DNA of 64,000 nt from Pseudoalteromonas peptidolytica (GTDB lineage: Bacteria; Pseudomonadota; Gammaproteobacteria; Enterobacterales; Alteromonadaceae): assembly GCF_012641745.1 (NCBI RefSeq), contig NZ_WEHZ01000025.1, positions 1-64,000 of the forward strand, written 5' to 3'. Within the stretch, counting starts at the first letter, position 1, and every line of letters begins with the position of its first letter. Both the position numbers and the translations under genes were made by a program. The notes under the pieces are model-generated. The model had not been told where the DNA came from. It did not search any database and was given only the letters and a program-made list of their open reading frames with translations. This document shows, piece after piece, positions 48,101 to 58,300 of the stretch.

Positions 48101-48214
48101 ATGTTTATACGAGATGGATTGATATTGGCGCTCTACTTTCCAAGGCGAAACAAAGTCATAGATATCACCCGTTATAGCGCAGCAGTACAAGAGGGACGTT
48201 ATGTATTGGATTAA
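45110..48214 (+). CDS. Enlarged PgsC/CapC-like polyglutamate biosynthesis membrane protein
   Basis: A 1034-residue protein. Residues 15-150 match PgsC (149 residues in Bacillus): LTGLVVPGYLVPLFIVSP near 40-57, then RFFAIVLLSILVRVSMD. A second, diverged CapC-like module lies at about 205-300 (GWEFNGIMLPALLALQLMQP, then GARLMLLFFNLGFFYKLFL), so the membrane part (to about 370) seems duplicated. The remaining roughly 660 residues are a soluble, probably periplasmic alpha/beta domain with no recognised family. PgsC partners the PgsB ligase in the synthetase. The start is GTG in a TAGTG overlap with the preceding gene. No separate small pgsC gene exists. Confidence 0.85.
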   Translation: MDWSLALFPSAGGLGQSVITCVWIGIAVVAFFNLRFGFPLTGLVVPGYLVPLFIVSPTSAWVIIIEAIVVYGLMRFFAKTLVERFGYAEMFGRDRFFAIVLLSILVRVSMDVLFWPQVASYFLQWDITFDYAAQLYSLGLIIIALTANVMWNGGFRYGIKVTAIQLVVTYVVIRFGLMTFTNFSIANLAVMYEAVAASIIAAPKAYIILVITAFIASRANLKYGWEFNGIMLPALLALQLMQPTKLLTSFAETAIILTLGYFILNFTRLKHANIEGARLMLLFFNLGFFYKLFLNYAVVAYFPSIKVTDTFAFGYMLSTLLALKIYQKNALGLVLRATFQTSIVGGLIAICIGFAIMVIPSLFVKIERSAVVSQIEDISLNQVVSDYKSQLYTQSATDINVSQYVTEQQRNQFKQAIILLKENSESSFVKAAALLQQAGFSLQQTAALLVIKDTQENYKRGLFIINLAAKKNHIISVPYPTTERLASEAAHLLFSYWQSSGMAFGNAKSIQNSDNQSKQSEFFHDFFIAMSSSEVIQLREINRQVSQMMHSHKLKDSKQMWIFNTVPASVQQSELASLLGIQQSYFGTAATTVLPHKQFQGAMIEAYLSSDSYSTLLSAYGMQNAGITEDEIKTIDTPIHTLIDEFSTHISAKGSGAFSPLSDTSAALWEYEVLRPLFAITQNPDIVATPNTFKVRLSQINRIANLLQYQLALIDSAQGQFVAISPLENSQAYELGQGIYFISVLAKPALTIAVPRPLFESNTLGFSTQLFISTQAKLLAIAGAHPYTSVEANVMAADNIRSLFNVVYQSAQRYFYEKPLLNLQIRSHSAPSSIRPSALAFQFTTPNPIHNETLSQLKRALKKLGVNTQTVMGQRATRGLELGTTPQSGYQLFAPNSELAALWLASDFKSNFAVSDDALAQRLLAISHSPTLKKVDLLTLSPTDWHDPDALFIDALQSAKKQYTHSQHLPALSALCARKNTCQLQAFIAQRNTELGIMFIRDGLILALYFPRRNKVIDITRYSAAVQEGRYVLD

Positions 48215-50456
48215 CCTTGCCTTACGTCTTTTGATTTTAATCGCGCTTCTGTTGGCAGCCATGTGGCAAGGGTTTAATGTTTATGTGTGGCTAAAATCCG
48301 CGGAGCCAACAAACACCTCAACGCTATTTAATATCCGCTCTAATGTGCACTGGCTAAATACTGATGCACAACTGACATTTTCCTTTTCACCTTCTCGTAC
48401 TATGTCGGTAAGAGTGCTATCAAATGGTATATTTGAGTCCTCCCCAAGTGATGATACACCGGTAAATTATGCTATCGAATATCGCTTGTTGGATGCCCGA
48501 AATTCCTTGGTTTATCATGGGGTTTACCATCATGCAGCTAAGGTCGCTGCAAATGATGCAGAGCAACAAATTAAACAGCTCATAGAAAATAGAGAAGCCT
48601 TGGCGGTATCATCAGGGCAATCTTTTTACCTCAATAAGGAAGAGTTACAGCAAGCCAGTCGCGTTACGCTCAAATTAATTCCAGAGGATCCACAACTAAA
48701 GGGCGTGGTGGTTCGCGTCCATGCCCAAACTAGCAATAGCATAACTGATCCTGCAAAAGCATGGTTGAAAAGGCCAACAGAGTGGCGAGAACGCATGACT
48801 AATTACCATACCATTGGTGAAAATGCGCTAACCAATGAAGAAAGGTATAATTCCATTATGCTGGATTGGCAAAAGCTAGCTCCACAAGGGGTGCCGAATA
48901 TCGACTTTCGTGCAGACTTGCTCTATGAGTCGCTCCCCTACAACGTACTCAACCATGATTTCTCTGCGCAGCAGAATCTAGATAACTTACACGTATCCGA
49001 AAAGATGAAATTGAGCTTTCGGGTTTTTGAAGGGGAAGCATACACAGTAGACAGTTTTGAAGACGCAAAACTTGAATTAGAGTGGCATGACTTAAGCCAA
49101 ATAAGCGCGCCCAGCCAGCTCCACCCAACACTCACCACATCAGGTAAATTAAAGCTCAGCAATTTGCCCACGGGGCTGGTAACAATCAGCGCCAATGCGC
49201 CAACGAATGTACGTGTATTTAGTAATGACGTCGACCCAATACCTTTGCTACACAGCTATTATTATGACCTGCGAGCTGATTTACCAGTGTACTATTATGT
49301 CACCCCAAACAGTGAGATTGCTCTTGACTGGCGTGCCCCAGCGGGGACACAGATCACTCTTTACCTGTTACATAATGACAAAGAGGTGGGAAAATACACA
49401 TTTAACGCAGCGGTAACACTGTCTTTATACGACCGACTGATCACGCAGTCAACAGAGCGCTTACCTATCACACAAGAAGAGAAGCGCTATTTAACTCTTC
49501 CTAACAAAGTGAATAAAATTAGGGTAGAAGCAGACAATGCCATGGTGAAATTACAAACTCGTAGCTCTAGCTTCAATTATGTAAGACACCGCTGCGAAAC
49601 CATTTGCAATCCGACCGACACGGCTTATCAAGGGGTTGATGCGTGGTTTAGTCAAAAAGCAGACAATCATTACCTCTTTCATTCTCACGAGCAGATCACC
49701 GCGGTGCGTTTATTTGAAGCACCTCCCGAGATCCCAAGCCCCTTGCCACAATACGCGACAAAAAATCTAGACCATATTTTGCCGGTTTCGGATATTGTCT
49801 TGGTGCCAATACAACAAACGTACTTTGACACCGATGTACCTAATAAAGAATTTGAATATCGAGCAGTAACACACTCAGAGCTCTATACTCTGGCGGATAC
49901 AACCGGCTACCCCACCAGCGTCATTGTGAAACAAACAAGTAAACCTAAGCTATTTGAAGCGCCTTTACAAACGCTAAAGCTTGAACGGCAAGACAGCTCA
50001 ATACAAGCACTCTACATCAATAAAGGATCTCCTCGCACACTACGCAAGGTAAGAGTGTATAAGGTCGATAAATCAGACCCGCTAAGACTTGCTATTGGTG
50101 ATGCTGATACTCAGCCTTCGGCTGTTATCATCAAAGTATTTAGCACGGGTTTTAGAGAAGAAATTAGAGTGAAAACCACACTAGATAGCACCAAACTTTC
50201 TATGCCTAGCACTGAATACACTATTACCAATAAACACTATGTTTTACATTCAGGTAATGATGCAAGCAGATTGTTTTTTAATCCCGAATACAGTGAATTA
50301 GTAGAGTACCCAAGTATAACTTTGCCTTTGTTCAATGATGTAAAGGCGCCGCACACACTGGCACTTTCCTTCTCTGATGATGTTTGGATAAGTGTGATAG
50401 AGGCGTACCTCCATCCAAACGCAACACTAAATTGGTGGCAGCATGAAACACATTAA
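48201..50456 (+). CDS. Membrane-anchored periplasmic protein of the polyglutamate-like operon
   Basis: A 751-residue protein of no known family. One N-terminal anchor helix (about 5-25) is followed by a long periplasmic, beta-rich chain with Asn/Thr-rich loops and two cysteines close together (RCETICNPTD near 465). Several segments look like successive beta-sandwich modules (VHWLNTDAQLTFSFSPSRT; FRVFEGEAYTVDSF). It overlaps the PgsC-like gene by 14 nt and the next gene by 14 nt, so it is translated in step with both. I infer a periplasm-spanning structural element between inner-membrane synthase and outer-membrane protein. Confidence 0.6.
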   Translation: MYWINLALRLLILIALLLAAMWQGFNVYVWLKSAEPTNTSTLFNIRSNVHWLNTDAQLTFSFSPSRTMSVRVLSNGIFESSPSDDTPVNYAIEYRLLDARNSLVYHGVYHHAAKVAANDAEQQIKQLIENREALAVSSGQSFYLNKEELQQASRVTLKLIPEDPQLKGVVVRVHAQTSNSITDPAKAWLKRPTEWRERMTNYHTIGENALTNEERYNSIMLDWQKLAPQGVPNIDFRADLLYESLPYNVLNHDFSAQQNLDNLHVSEKMKLSFRVFEGEAYTVDSFEDAKLELEWHDLSQISAPSQLHPTLTTSGKLKLSNLPTGLVTISANAPTNVRVFSNDVDPIPLLHSYYYDLRADLPVYYYVTPNSEIALDWRAPAGTQITLYLLHNDKEVGKYTFNAAVTLSLYDRLITQSTERLPITQEEKRYLTLPNKVNKIRVEADNAMVKLQTRSSSFNYVRHRCETICNPTDTAYQGVDAWFSQKADNHYLFHSHEQITAVRLFEAPPEIPSPLPQYATKNLDHILPVSDIVLVPIQQTYFDTDVPNKEFEYRAVTHSELYTLADTTGYPTSVIVKQTSKPKLFEAPLQTLKLERQDSSIQALYINKGSPRTLRKVRVYKVDKSDPLRLAIGDADTQPSAVIIKVFSTGFREEIRVKTTLDSTKLSMPSTEYTITNKHYVLHSGNDASRLFFNPEYSELVEYPSITLPLFNDVKAPHTLALSFSDDVWISVIEAYLHPNATLNWWQHETH

Positions 50457-51192
50457 TATTTATTTTTTGATCTGTTTTTTATATATTTTGCCTGCAAGCG
50501 CGGCCGTGCCAAATAGTACCACGATGCAGCAGTGGCTTATTCAGCCTAAAGCGCTCAATGGGTGGCAGCTGGTGCAGTCAGGTGAACAGTTTCACTTAAT
50601 GCCAAAGCAAAGCGGTGAGCAGCACGGTGAACTTTATTACGCACCACAACGTCTGCCATGTGTTGTATCTGTACCACACCGTTTTCATGATAAACATACT
50701 CTAGTCATCGGGCAGTCTCTATTTGAAAGCACGTGCCAATTGCTACTGGCGAATACCAAACATAGATACGACCGTGATGACACTCAACAATCAATGGATT
50801 ATGCAAAACAGCACAATAACTTACACAGTGCCGCTATTGTTGCTTTCATGTTAGCCTCCAAAGACGCAAAGATATTTCAAATTCATGGATTTAGTAAAAA
50901 GAAACGTAAAACTGATGCCGGTCGAAGCAGTGACATTATACTCAGCCAAGGAAAACAGAATAATGCCGCGCTATGGAACTTAAAGACCTGTTTAGCCAAA
51001 GAAGGTTATCGCGTGATGGTATATCCGCAAGAGGTTAAAGAGCTCGGTGGTACAAAAAATATTTTACATCAACTAGATCTGCCCAAATATAGCTTTATCC
51101 ATATTGAACTAAGCTATCAAATAAGAAAGCAATTAACTAAAAATAATCAACAGCTAGAGCAATTTAATTCATGCGTGCGATCACTTATCTAA
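50443..51192 (+). CDS. Exported protein, possibly N-formylglutamate amidohydrolase/polyglutamate hydrolase-like
   Basis: A 249-residue protein with a signal peptide (cleavage near SASAA). Its motif series follows the N-formylglutamate amidohydrolase outline. VSVPHRFHD (His79, Asp83) occupies the place of the VPHSG block. IFQIHGF (His148) is followed by SDIILSQG, like DIHS and D-x-V-x-G-D. ELGG (about 200-203) comes next, and HIELSYQIR (Glu222) stands where family members have a conserved E-I-x-R/N-R. If right, it would hydrolyse or edit glutamyl amide bonds of the polymer in the periplasm, as PgdS/CapD-type enzymes do elsewhere. The similarity is faint and read by eye. It overlaps both neighbours. 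Confidence 0.42.
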   Translation: MKHINIYFLICFLYILPASAAVPNSTTMQQWLIQPKALNGWQLVQSGEQFHLMPKQSGEQHGELYYAPQRLPCVVSVPHRFHDKHTLVIGQSLFESTCQLLLANTKHRYDRDDTQQSMDYAKQHNNLHSAAIVAFMLASKDAKIFQIHGFSKKKRKTDAGRSSDIILSQGKQNNAALWNLKTCLAKEGYRVMVYPQEVKELGGTKNILHQLDLPKYSFIHIELSYQIRKQLTKNNQQLEQFNSCVRSLI

Positions 51193-54100
51193 TCACTTTA
51201 CTGCTCTTTGCCAAGCTCACCTTCGCAGGAGAAGTTGCTGTGCAAACTGGTGTACAGTGGATAGACTTGCAACGTATGGCACACCTTCAAGCAAGTGCTC
51301 AGCGTCATTTTGAGCCACAGCAAAGTCAATGGCTAGCCCTGCCCGCCCACGCTTGGCTCGTGATCAAGCCTGCGGCGCTTGACAACTTTCAATTTAGGAT
51401 AGGCGAAACACCAAAGCTTCTGCGTCAAATTGATAAAACACAGTGGTTGTGTGTGGAACAGCGATGTCAACTTGGCAGTGCTCGGCAACATCGTTTAATT
51501 GAGGTGACTTATCATGGCCAGCAAGCACAATTATTGGCTCTTTGGCAAGGTAATGTACATCGTCATCGCGATCCCTTTAGGCGCGCCTTAGCATTGCCAG
51601 GTCTAGATACTAAGGTATTGCAAATCGCTCAGAGTACGCAGAGGTGGTACCACCTTGCACCAACCGACAAAACCACGGTCTTTTTTACGCAAGCTAAAAA
51701 GTTAAAAATAACAGTGCGAAAGGATCTCCATGAAGTAATCCAAAACGGTATCGTGACTGTGAAGGTTAATGGTAAAGTGATTAGTCGTATTTCTGTTTCA
51801 GATCTACATGCAGCTGAGTACTTACAACCAAAAGCAGGACTAGTTAACCAAGACTATGTCGCAGTACCACAAGGCAGCTACTTAACTATAACAAGCTCTG
51901 TACCTGTCTACCTCAATGTAGTGCAAATGCACCGTGGGATATTTGATGACAATGCCGGGCAAAAACAACTAGAGACTCTTTTTAATCCGTACTGGAGCCA
52001 ACAATTAGATAGTCAACTTCAGCGCTTGTATTTTAGCAATGACCGAACCGATGTTGAGACAGCAGCTACTGACTCAGTGCTAACAATTGCGAGAAAGCAA
52101 GCCCTGCGGGGTATTACCTCTTCACTCAGCTTTGTCTCCCCAAGTAGCCCAAACAAACTCACCACCCAAGCAGCGAACGTCGCCGTCACGTTGGGTAGTC
52201 GTAGCGTAACCGATGATGTTAAAGTGGTCACTGGAAGTCAACATATTGCCTATACGCAATCCTCAAGTACGCTCACTTATCATCTTGATGACATCCCTAT
52301 CATCGACAATGCCGTCACCGTCTTTGTTCGTGCAACGCAGCAACAACAGTTGCTATTACACACAGAGCATGACCAGTACAGACTACACCTTTCACCAAGT
52401 GCGCATTTTCAACGCTTAACGCTCCCTATCCATCCGGCTTCAACATTCATAACCGTTCAAGGAAGCATACTAAAGCGTGATGTTGCACTTGCGGTAAATA
52501 GACTACAACCATTTCCTAAGTTTAACGCGATGACTCAAGAAGGCTTACGTAGTAGTGAGTTTATCAGTCGATTATTGACGCATAACAGGAACAATAGAGC
52601 TAACAGTTACAATCTCTCTTTGACAACTCTGAGACCACCAAAGCTAAATCTGGGGCTAACTAGCGCTGCACAGTTTCATGCGACCAAATCACTTATTGAG
52701 CTGCGCATGCAGGCGAGCACATTACCGATACAGACATTGGCTAAAGTTAAACCCTTTCTTAATGGCTATAACGAACAAGTTACCCTGCTCGCATGGCAGC
52801 TTAATATTGATGTGTTGAACCAATTGGCGCGCACTGGAAATGCTGAGTTACTATTAAAGTCACTGCTACTGAGCAATTCAGACATGCTAAGGAAATATGC
52901 TGCTAATACATTACTGACACACTACGTGGAAGCAACAGATTATATACAAGCAGCTGGGCTATGTGCGGGGTATAGCCCCTATATCACTGAGTATCAATGT
53001 GACAACATTGAATTAGATTACTTGATACAATCTGGCGCGCATCAAGAAGCGCTGTGGATGAGCCAGACAATGTTATTGGCACAATATCAAGTTCAGCTGC
53101 TAGCTACACTTCAATCTAATCAGATTAGTTCACCGCAATATAGTTTAAGTCATCATGGTCAGCACCTTGCCCATACCATAGACAAACCAACGCAATTATA
53201 TCGTGTAGATCGAGGTGAAGCGTTACAGTTAACAGCAAATACTCCCCTTACTTTGAAAGTAAGCGCACGCACAGCATTTCAGGGGCAACAATATAAAAAT
53301 ACGCAATGGCTATATTACCAGCAGGATAAAGCAATAAATCTACTGCCTGTCTATGCCGATATTCCTGCTAATATGCAGTTACAGTCTGACAATACTCGCT
53401 TGTCTATTGCCACACGACAGCAGATAAACTTAGCGGCGGGAGAAAGTATCCACTTATTTAGCAATAGTGAACTTTTCCTTGATATTCAGATAACACCACC
53501 ACTAGCGGCAGCAACCCCTGCCGATAACCAAGCCGTGAAACTTATCAGTGATGCTCAATCCATTGTCAGTACTGAATTTTCAGTAATAGAAGTCGCGGTA
53601 AACGCCCTATACCATTTAAGCCAACAAACGCTGAACAATGAGCAATATCACTCAGCGCTACAGCGCTTACACACAAGCTTAACTGACAATATTACGCATC
53701 AAGCATTATATGCTCGCCTGCTGCGCTATGGGCAGTGGCGTCCAGTCCAGCAATATACAAGTTACCTTGGGACTCAAAAAGTTAGCACTGAAGCCGACTT
53801 AGCAAAAAGTTATGCAGATCAAATCACAGCCCATCTCACACAAACCCCGCTTTCAGGGTTACAGCTTCGTGCAAATGAGCTACTGACCATTGACTTTACA
53901 CAGTATCAACACTTGCAAACTCGCATCACATTGCGCTTTTCCGATGCGATGCAAGTCAGTACACCACCCGCCCAAGTTGAACTTATTGGCCATGGCTCTG
54001 GCACTGTTTTAACGTTACAGGCCGGTGAGACTTTTACTCATGGTATTAAACCGGATGAAGCCAGAGCGAGTCACATACAATTACGCTGGCTAAACCCAAT

Positions 54101-55394
54101 CTCTGGGCAGATGGTCGGGATCACTCCCCAGTATTACAGTGGAGGCCGCTGGCATGATATTGAATTAGATACTCGCCAAATTTTTTATCGCTCAGATAAA
54201 CATACGCCTGTCACTGCAACGCTTTCGCAAGATAGCTTAATAAGAATCGAAAGCATGGAAAATGGAACGAGAAAGGAGGCCAATTACTTCCACCCTGCGG
54301 GGCAAGTAAGCCTCACCGCGACAGGTGCCGCTGCACTCGTGCGGATGTCAGTTTGGTCTTTAAGTCCCACACTATCACGCGTAAACTTAACTCCAACACC
54401 GGATGTACATCTCAATACACAAGTGCGCCCTGATCTTAACGCGATGCTTACGCCATACCAAAATCCTCACCTCGAAATGGATGAAAGCCAAATGGGTATC
54501 GCTGGATTTTTAGTATTTGATAGTGACGACATCGTCCAAACAACAGAACCAACCCCCAACCGCATCACCTTAGATCTCGGCCTTTCGCTGAGACTTAAAG
54601 AGGAAAATAGTTGGTATCGACTGGACACGTTTTATACCTTAGATAATCATCATCAAGATACATTTTCAATCAATGGCAAATATGACTGGCTATCGCAGTA
54701 CACTAATTGGTTTGCTGAGGTTCAATTACGTAATCGCTGGCAAAACTCCACAGCGTTAAGCGACAATCACCTCACATCTCGTTTATCTAGCAAACTGGGA
54801 CAAATACATCGCTATAACTCGGGATTTAGAAGCATTTGGTGGTGGCAGCCTTTCTATACTTACACCAGTATCAACAAAGATGAGTTTATAGCCGATGCGC
54901 AAATTAGCCCTGATATGTATACCTTCTACCGCAACAACCACCGGCACGGTTGGCAAGCACATGCAGGGCTACGCTATCAACCTTGGGTCGATAGTTATAT
55001 TGACTCCAGTGCGACTTTGACATCTAATCAAGACTGGCAAACCTTTGATAATATGTTACTTTCAATTAATTGGAATCAATATCATGAAGGTCATATTTTC
55101 CGTTTAGGTCTGACATCAAGATACGTATTTGCGGATCAACACCGTCCAAACCCGACTTGGCAGTACTTGACCCAGGTAGGTTGGCAAACGGGTTTTGACT
55201 TTAGCACACATACCGCAGGCTGGCTCAGCCTTACGTGGACACAAGATTGGTTTAACAACACTCACCAAATTGGTTTTCAAGTCCATTTAGGCAATCTACA
55301 ACAAACCGGATTCGCGCCATACGCGCATGATGAAATCGTCTTTGAGTCGTTGCAGCTAGGCCATTTATTAGAGCAAGATTTACATGACCAGTAA
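51171..55394 (+). CDS. Giant exported protein with probable C-terminal outer-membrane beta-barrel
   Basis: A 1407-residue protein with a signal peptide (cleavage near LTFAG). It has a long N-terminal beta-rich region, a helical middle (about 540-650, tandem helix pairs like TPR/SEL1 with two Cys), more beta modules, and a C-terminal part (about 1130-1390). That last part alternates hydrophobic and polar residues with many Trp/Tyr (NSWYRLDTFYTLDN; IWWWQPFYTYTSI; WLSLTWTQDWF), typical of outer-membrane barrel strands. The final residue is not Phe; the barrel is followed by about 25 polar residues. I infer the outer-membrane exit port or anchor of the polymer, a part Gram-positive Pgs systems lack. 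It overlaps both neighbours. Confidence 0.6.
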   Translation: MRAITYLITLLLFAKLTFAGEVAVQTGVQWIDLQRMAHLQASAQRHFEPQQSQWLALPAHAWLVIKPAALDNFQFRIGETPKLLRQIDKTQWLCVEQRCQLGSARQHRLIEVTYHGQQAQLLALWQGNVHRHRDPFRRALALPGLDTKVLQIAQSTQRWYHLAPTDKTTVFFTQAKKLKITVRKDLHEVIQNGIVTVKVNGKVISRISVSDLHAAEYLQPKAGLVNQDYVAVPQGSYLTITSSVPVYLNVVQMHRGIFDDNAGQKQLETLFNPYWSQQLDSQLQRLYFSNDRTDVETAATDSVLTIARKQALRGITSSLSFVSPSSPNKLTTQAANVAVTLGSRSVTDDVKVVTGSQHIAYTQSSSTLTYHLDDIPIIDNAVTVFVRATQQQQLLLHTEHDQYRLHLSPSAHFQRLTLPIHPASTFITVQGSILKRDVALAVNRLQPFPKFNAMTQEGLRSSEFISRLLTHNRNNRANSYNLSLTTLRPPKLNLGLTSAAQFHATKSLIELRMQASTLPIQTLAKVKPFLNGYNEQVTLLAWQLNIDVLNQLARTGNAELLLKSLLLSNSDMLRKYAANTLLTHYVEATDYIQAAGLCAGYSPYITEYQCDNIELDYLIQSGAHQEALWMSQTMLLAQYQVQLLATLQSNQISSPQYSLSHHGQHLAHTIDKPTQLYRVDRGEALQLTANTPLTLKVSARTAFQGQQYKNTQWLYYQQDKAINLLPVYADIPANMQLQSDNTRLSIATRQQINLAAGESIHLFSNSELFLDIQITPPLAAATPADNQAVKLISDAQSIVSTEFSVIEVAVNALYHLSQQTLNNEQYHSALQRLHTSLTDNITHQALYARLLRYGQWRPVQQYTSYLGTQKVSTEADLAKSYADQITAHLTQTPLSGLQLRANELLTIDFTQYQHLQTRITLRFSDAMQVSTPPAQVELIGHGSGTVLTLQAGETFTHGIKPDEARASHIQLRWLNPISGQMVGITPQYYSGGRWHDIELDTRQIFYRSDKHTPVTATLSQDSLIRIESMENGTRKEANYFHPAGQVSLTATGAAALVRMSVWSLSPTLSRVNLTPTPDVHLNTQVRPDLNAMLTPYQNPHLEMDESQMGIAGFLVFDSDDIVQTTEPTPNRITLDLGLSLRLKEENSWYRLDTFYTLDNHHQDTFSINGKYDWLSQYTNWFAEVQLRNRWQNSTALSDNHLTSRLSSKLGQIHRYNSGFRSIWWWQPFYTYTSINKDEFIADAQISPDMYTFYRNNHRHGWQAHAGLRYQPWVDSYIDSSATLTSNQDWQTFDNMLLSINWNQYHEGHIFRLGLTSRYVFADQHRPNPTWQYLTQVGWQTGFDFSTHTAGWLSLTWTQDWFNNTHQIGFQVHLGNLQQTGFAPYAHDEIVFESLQLGHLLEQDLHDQ

Positions 55395-58300
55395 TGTGTT
55401 AAAAAATCAATTAGAGTCCTTATTTTTTGCCGAAACTGAACAGTTTTGGCTTAATTTGTATCAACATAAGTATAATGCTTTAATTGATGAATTATGTGCA
55501 TGGGAGCTACTCTATAATCGTCCCGAAAGCGAAGATGAAACCGATTGGCTCGTCCTGCAATCCATTGCCTTTTTGAGGCATAAGATTGAGACACTACACG
55601 AGCAAATATTGCAGCTAGATGTCTCCCATACCAGCTTTGTACAAAGGATCGCTAAATCCGAATTTGCAGCGGAAAAAGCCCTCCACATTTTAGCGTATGC
55701 CAAAGAGCTGGGTGCCACTAAGTCAATGCTAGTACAAGATAAAAAAGCATTTTCACGTTGGTTTGATGAAGGTGCTGTCGTGGCTCGTTATGAGCATAAA
55801 GTAGCGACAATGGGGCAACAAATTAAGTTTCTAATCGCCAAGCTTGGAACGCTGACAAACCGTTATCTACAAACGCACCAGACAAACCTAGAAAGCGCTT
55901 GGCAGCGATTAGATTTACAACCATTTTGTTTAACCTTATTAGCCAACAGCCAAAATCAGCATATTCGCCACGGCTTAATCCGAGCGTTGGTAAATATGGT
56001 CGCGACGCTCAACAAGCTAGAGGGCGACCCTGAATTAGATGGTGAGCTGATAGCCAAGCTCATTGAGTTTCTTGAAGCTGACAACATGCCCTATCAAGCC
56101 GTCGTTGACATTCTTGAACTACTCATTCATCAGCGCCCAACATTTAGCCGTGCATATATGTGGTCAATGTTAGCCGAAGCCAACGAAGTCGACTCTCCGT
56201 CAAAAATCGATGCTGAATTACTCTACATAGTAAGTACCTTTGCAAAAATACTTGTGAGCCAGAGCACCCTCACTGAGCAAGACCTAAAGATTCTCACAGC
56301 ACTGAGCAAACACGTATTACCTCGAGTGCGTCAGGTCACTATTGAGTATGTGGAGTTTTACCCTCACACGTTTGCAAAGTCACTATTGACGGAGCGGTTC
56401 GAGCAAGAAACTGAAAACGCAGTGCGATTTACACTAATCAAGCAGCTGTCTGCTGATAGGTTCTGTCAGGATGATTTTTCATTTGACTGGTGGCAGCGAA
56501 CGTTAATGAGTAAGCAACCATTACCCTTAAAGCGTTTGGCTCTTGAGCAAAGTGCGAGGATCATGCTGAATATGCAGCTTGGTGAGTCAGAACCACAAGC
56601 TTGCTTTAAGCGCTTTATAGACACGCTCAACGCTTGTTTAGCCTCTGAAGAAAATATCGCAGTGTGTCGGTATATCACAAGAGCTAGGGAGCAATTGAGT
56701 AGCTTTTACCATCAGGCGCTAGTTGCTCAGCTCAACGCTTCTCTTGAAGCGAATGAGCAAAGCGATACATTAATTACCTGCTCCCAGGATGAATTAGGTC
56801 GGGCGCTTTCTTATCTCGCTCAACATGGCCAGAGTCTCAACGCCAACCGCACAAAAACCGGATGGCGGATCCAACAGGGTTATAAGCAGGTGCGTCGATT
56901 GTGGCGTATTCTTCATGAGATCAGACACCCAAGCACAGATAAAAGGCAAAGCCACTCACATACCAAGGCCAAAAACCCCAGTGTCTATGTTCATGTACCT
57001 AGTTGTACCACTGCTGAAATCAGTGAAACCAAAGTGCCTGGAGAGCTTTTATTTAATATCACAGAGCAATCGAGTCGCCCTCACTTACCACTGTTAGACT
57101 TTATGCTCAGCGTACTGATTAACGATCATCACAAACAGGCCGCTAAAACTTACACGCCAGATGGCATTCTATCGGTCTTACCGCCGCCAACACTGTGGCA
57201 ACGTCTCAAAGCTTATTGGGTCATTTCATGGCAGTTTTCTGAATTTGATCAACTGCGTAAAGGTAATGAGCTTGAACAGCAGAAGTACCTCGAAACACTC
57301 GAGCAATTGGGATTTACCATGCAATTTACTGGCTATGGAGATATAGCTGAGACACAGTTTCCAGTTCCTAAAGACATTCACCGTCTCTACAATCGAACCA
57401 ATATCACCTCTGTTTTTCTGACAATATGGAGTAGTTTCAAAGAATACATGGATGCCATTTACCAAAATAGCATCTCTCAACTGGTATTTTTTGTGCTGGC
57501 ATTTATCAGCTATTTTTGGACGCGACACATTGTCGCAAGCCAAAAAATCAAGCGTAATAGAAGACATATTCCGGTATCAATCGGTGGCTGGGGTACTCGA
57601 GGAAAATCAGGTACAGAACGCCTTAAATCGGCACTTTTTAGCAGTATGGCGCTTAAAGTTGTCAGTAAAACAACTGGCTGTGAAGCCATGCTCATCTATT
57701 CCAAAATATCTGGTGAGCAATATGAAATCCCGCTCTTTCGACCTTTTGATAAAGCCAGTATTTGGGAGCAAGCCGATGTGCTGCACTTTGCCAAACAAGT
57801 CAAAGCAGACATTTTCTTATGGGAATGTATGGGATTAACACCGAGATACGTAAAAATTCTTGTGCGATGGATGAAAGACAATTTTGCCACCATTACCAAT
57901 GCTTACCCAGATCATGAGGATATTTTGGGGCCAACTGGACTAGATGTGGCCAAAGAAATGTCGGCATTTCTTGGCTACAATACCCAAGTTTTTACCTCTG
58001 AGCAGAACATGGCATCAGTGCTCAATTTGGCGGCAGAACAAAAGAATACCTCTTTGATCCAAAACCACTGGGGGGATGGCTACCAAATCACCGCCGATAT
58101 TCTTGCAAAATATCCCTATGTTGAACATCCTGACAACATCGCGTTGGTTTGTAAAATGGCGCAGTACATTGGCATCAATAAGGATTATGTGTACAAAGAA
58201 ACCGCATCACGAGTTATTCCTGATGTGGGAGTATTACAACAGTTTACTCTCGCAAAATATGGCCACGTTAGCCAGACCTTCATTAATAGTATGTCGGCGA

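Noticed and set aside
57226-57567. 113-codon minus-strand frame within the PgsB-like gene
   Set aside because: It overlaps the conserved P-loop region of the Mur-ligase-type gene and looks like shadow sequence.
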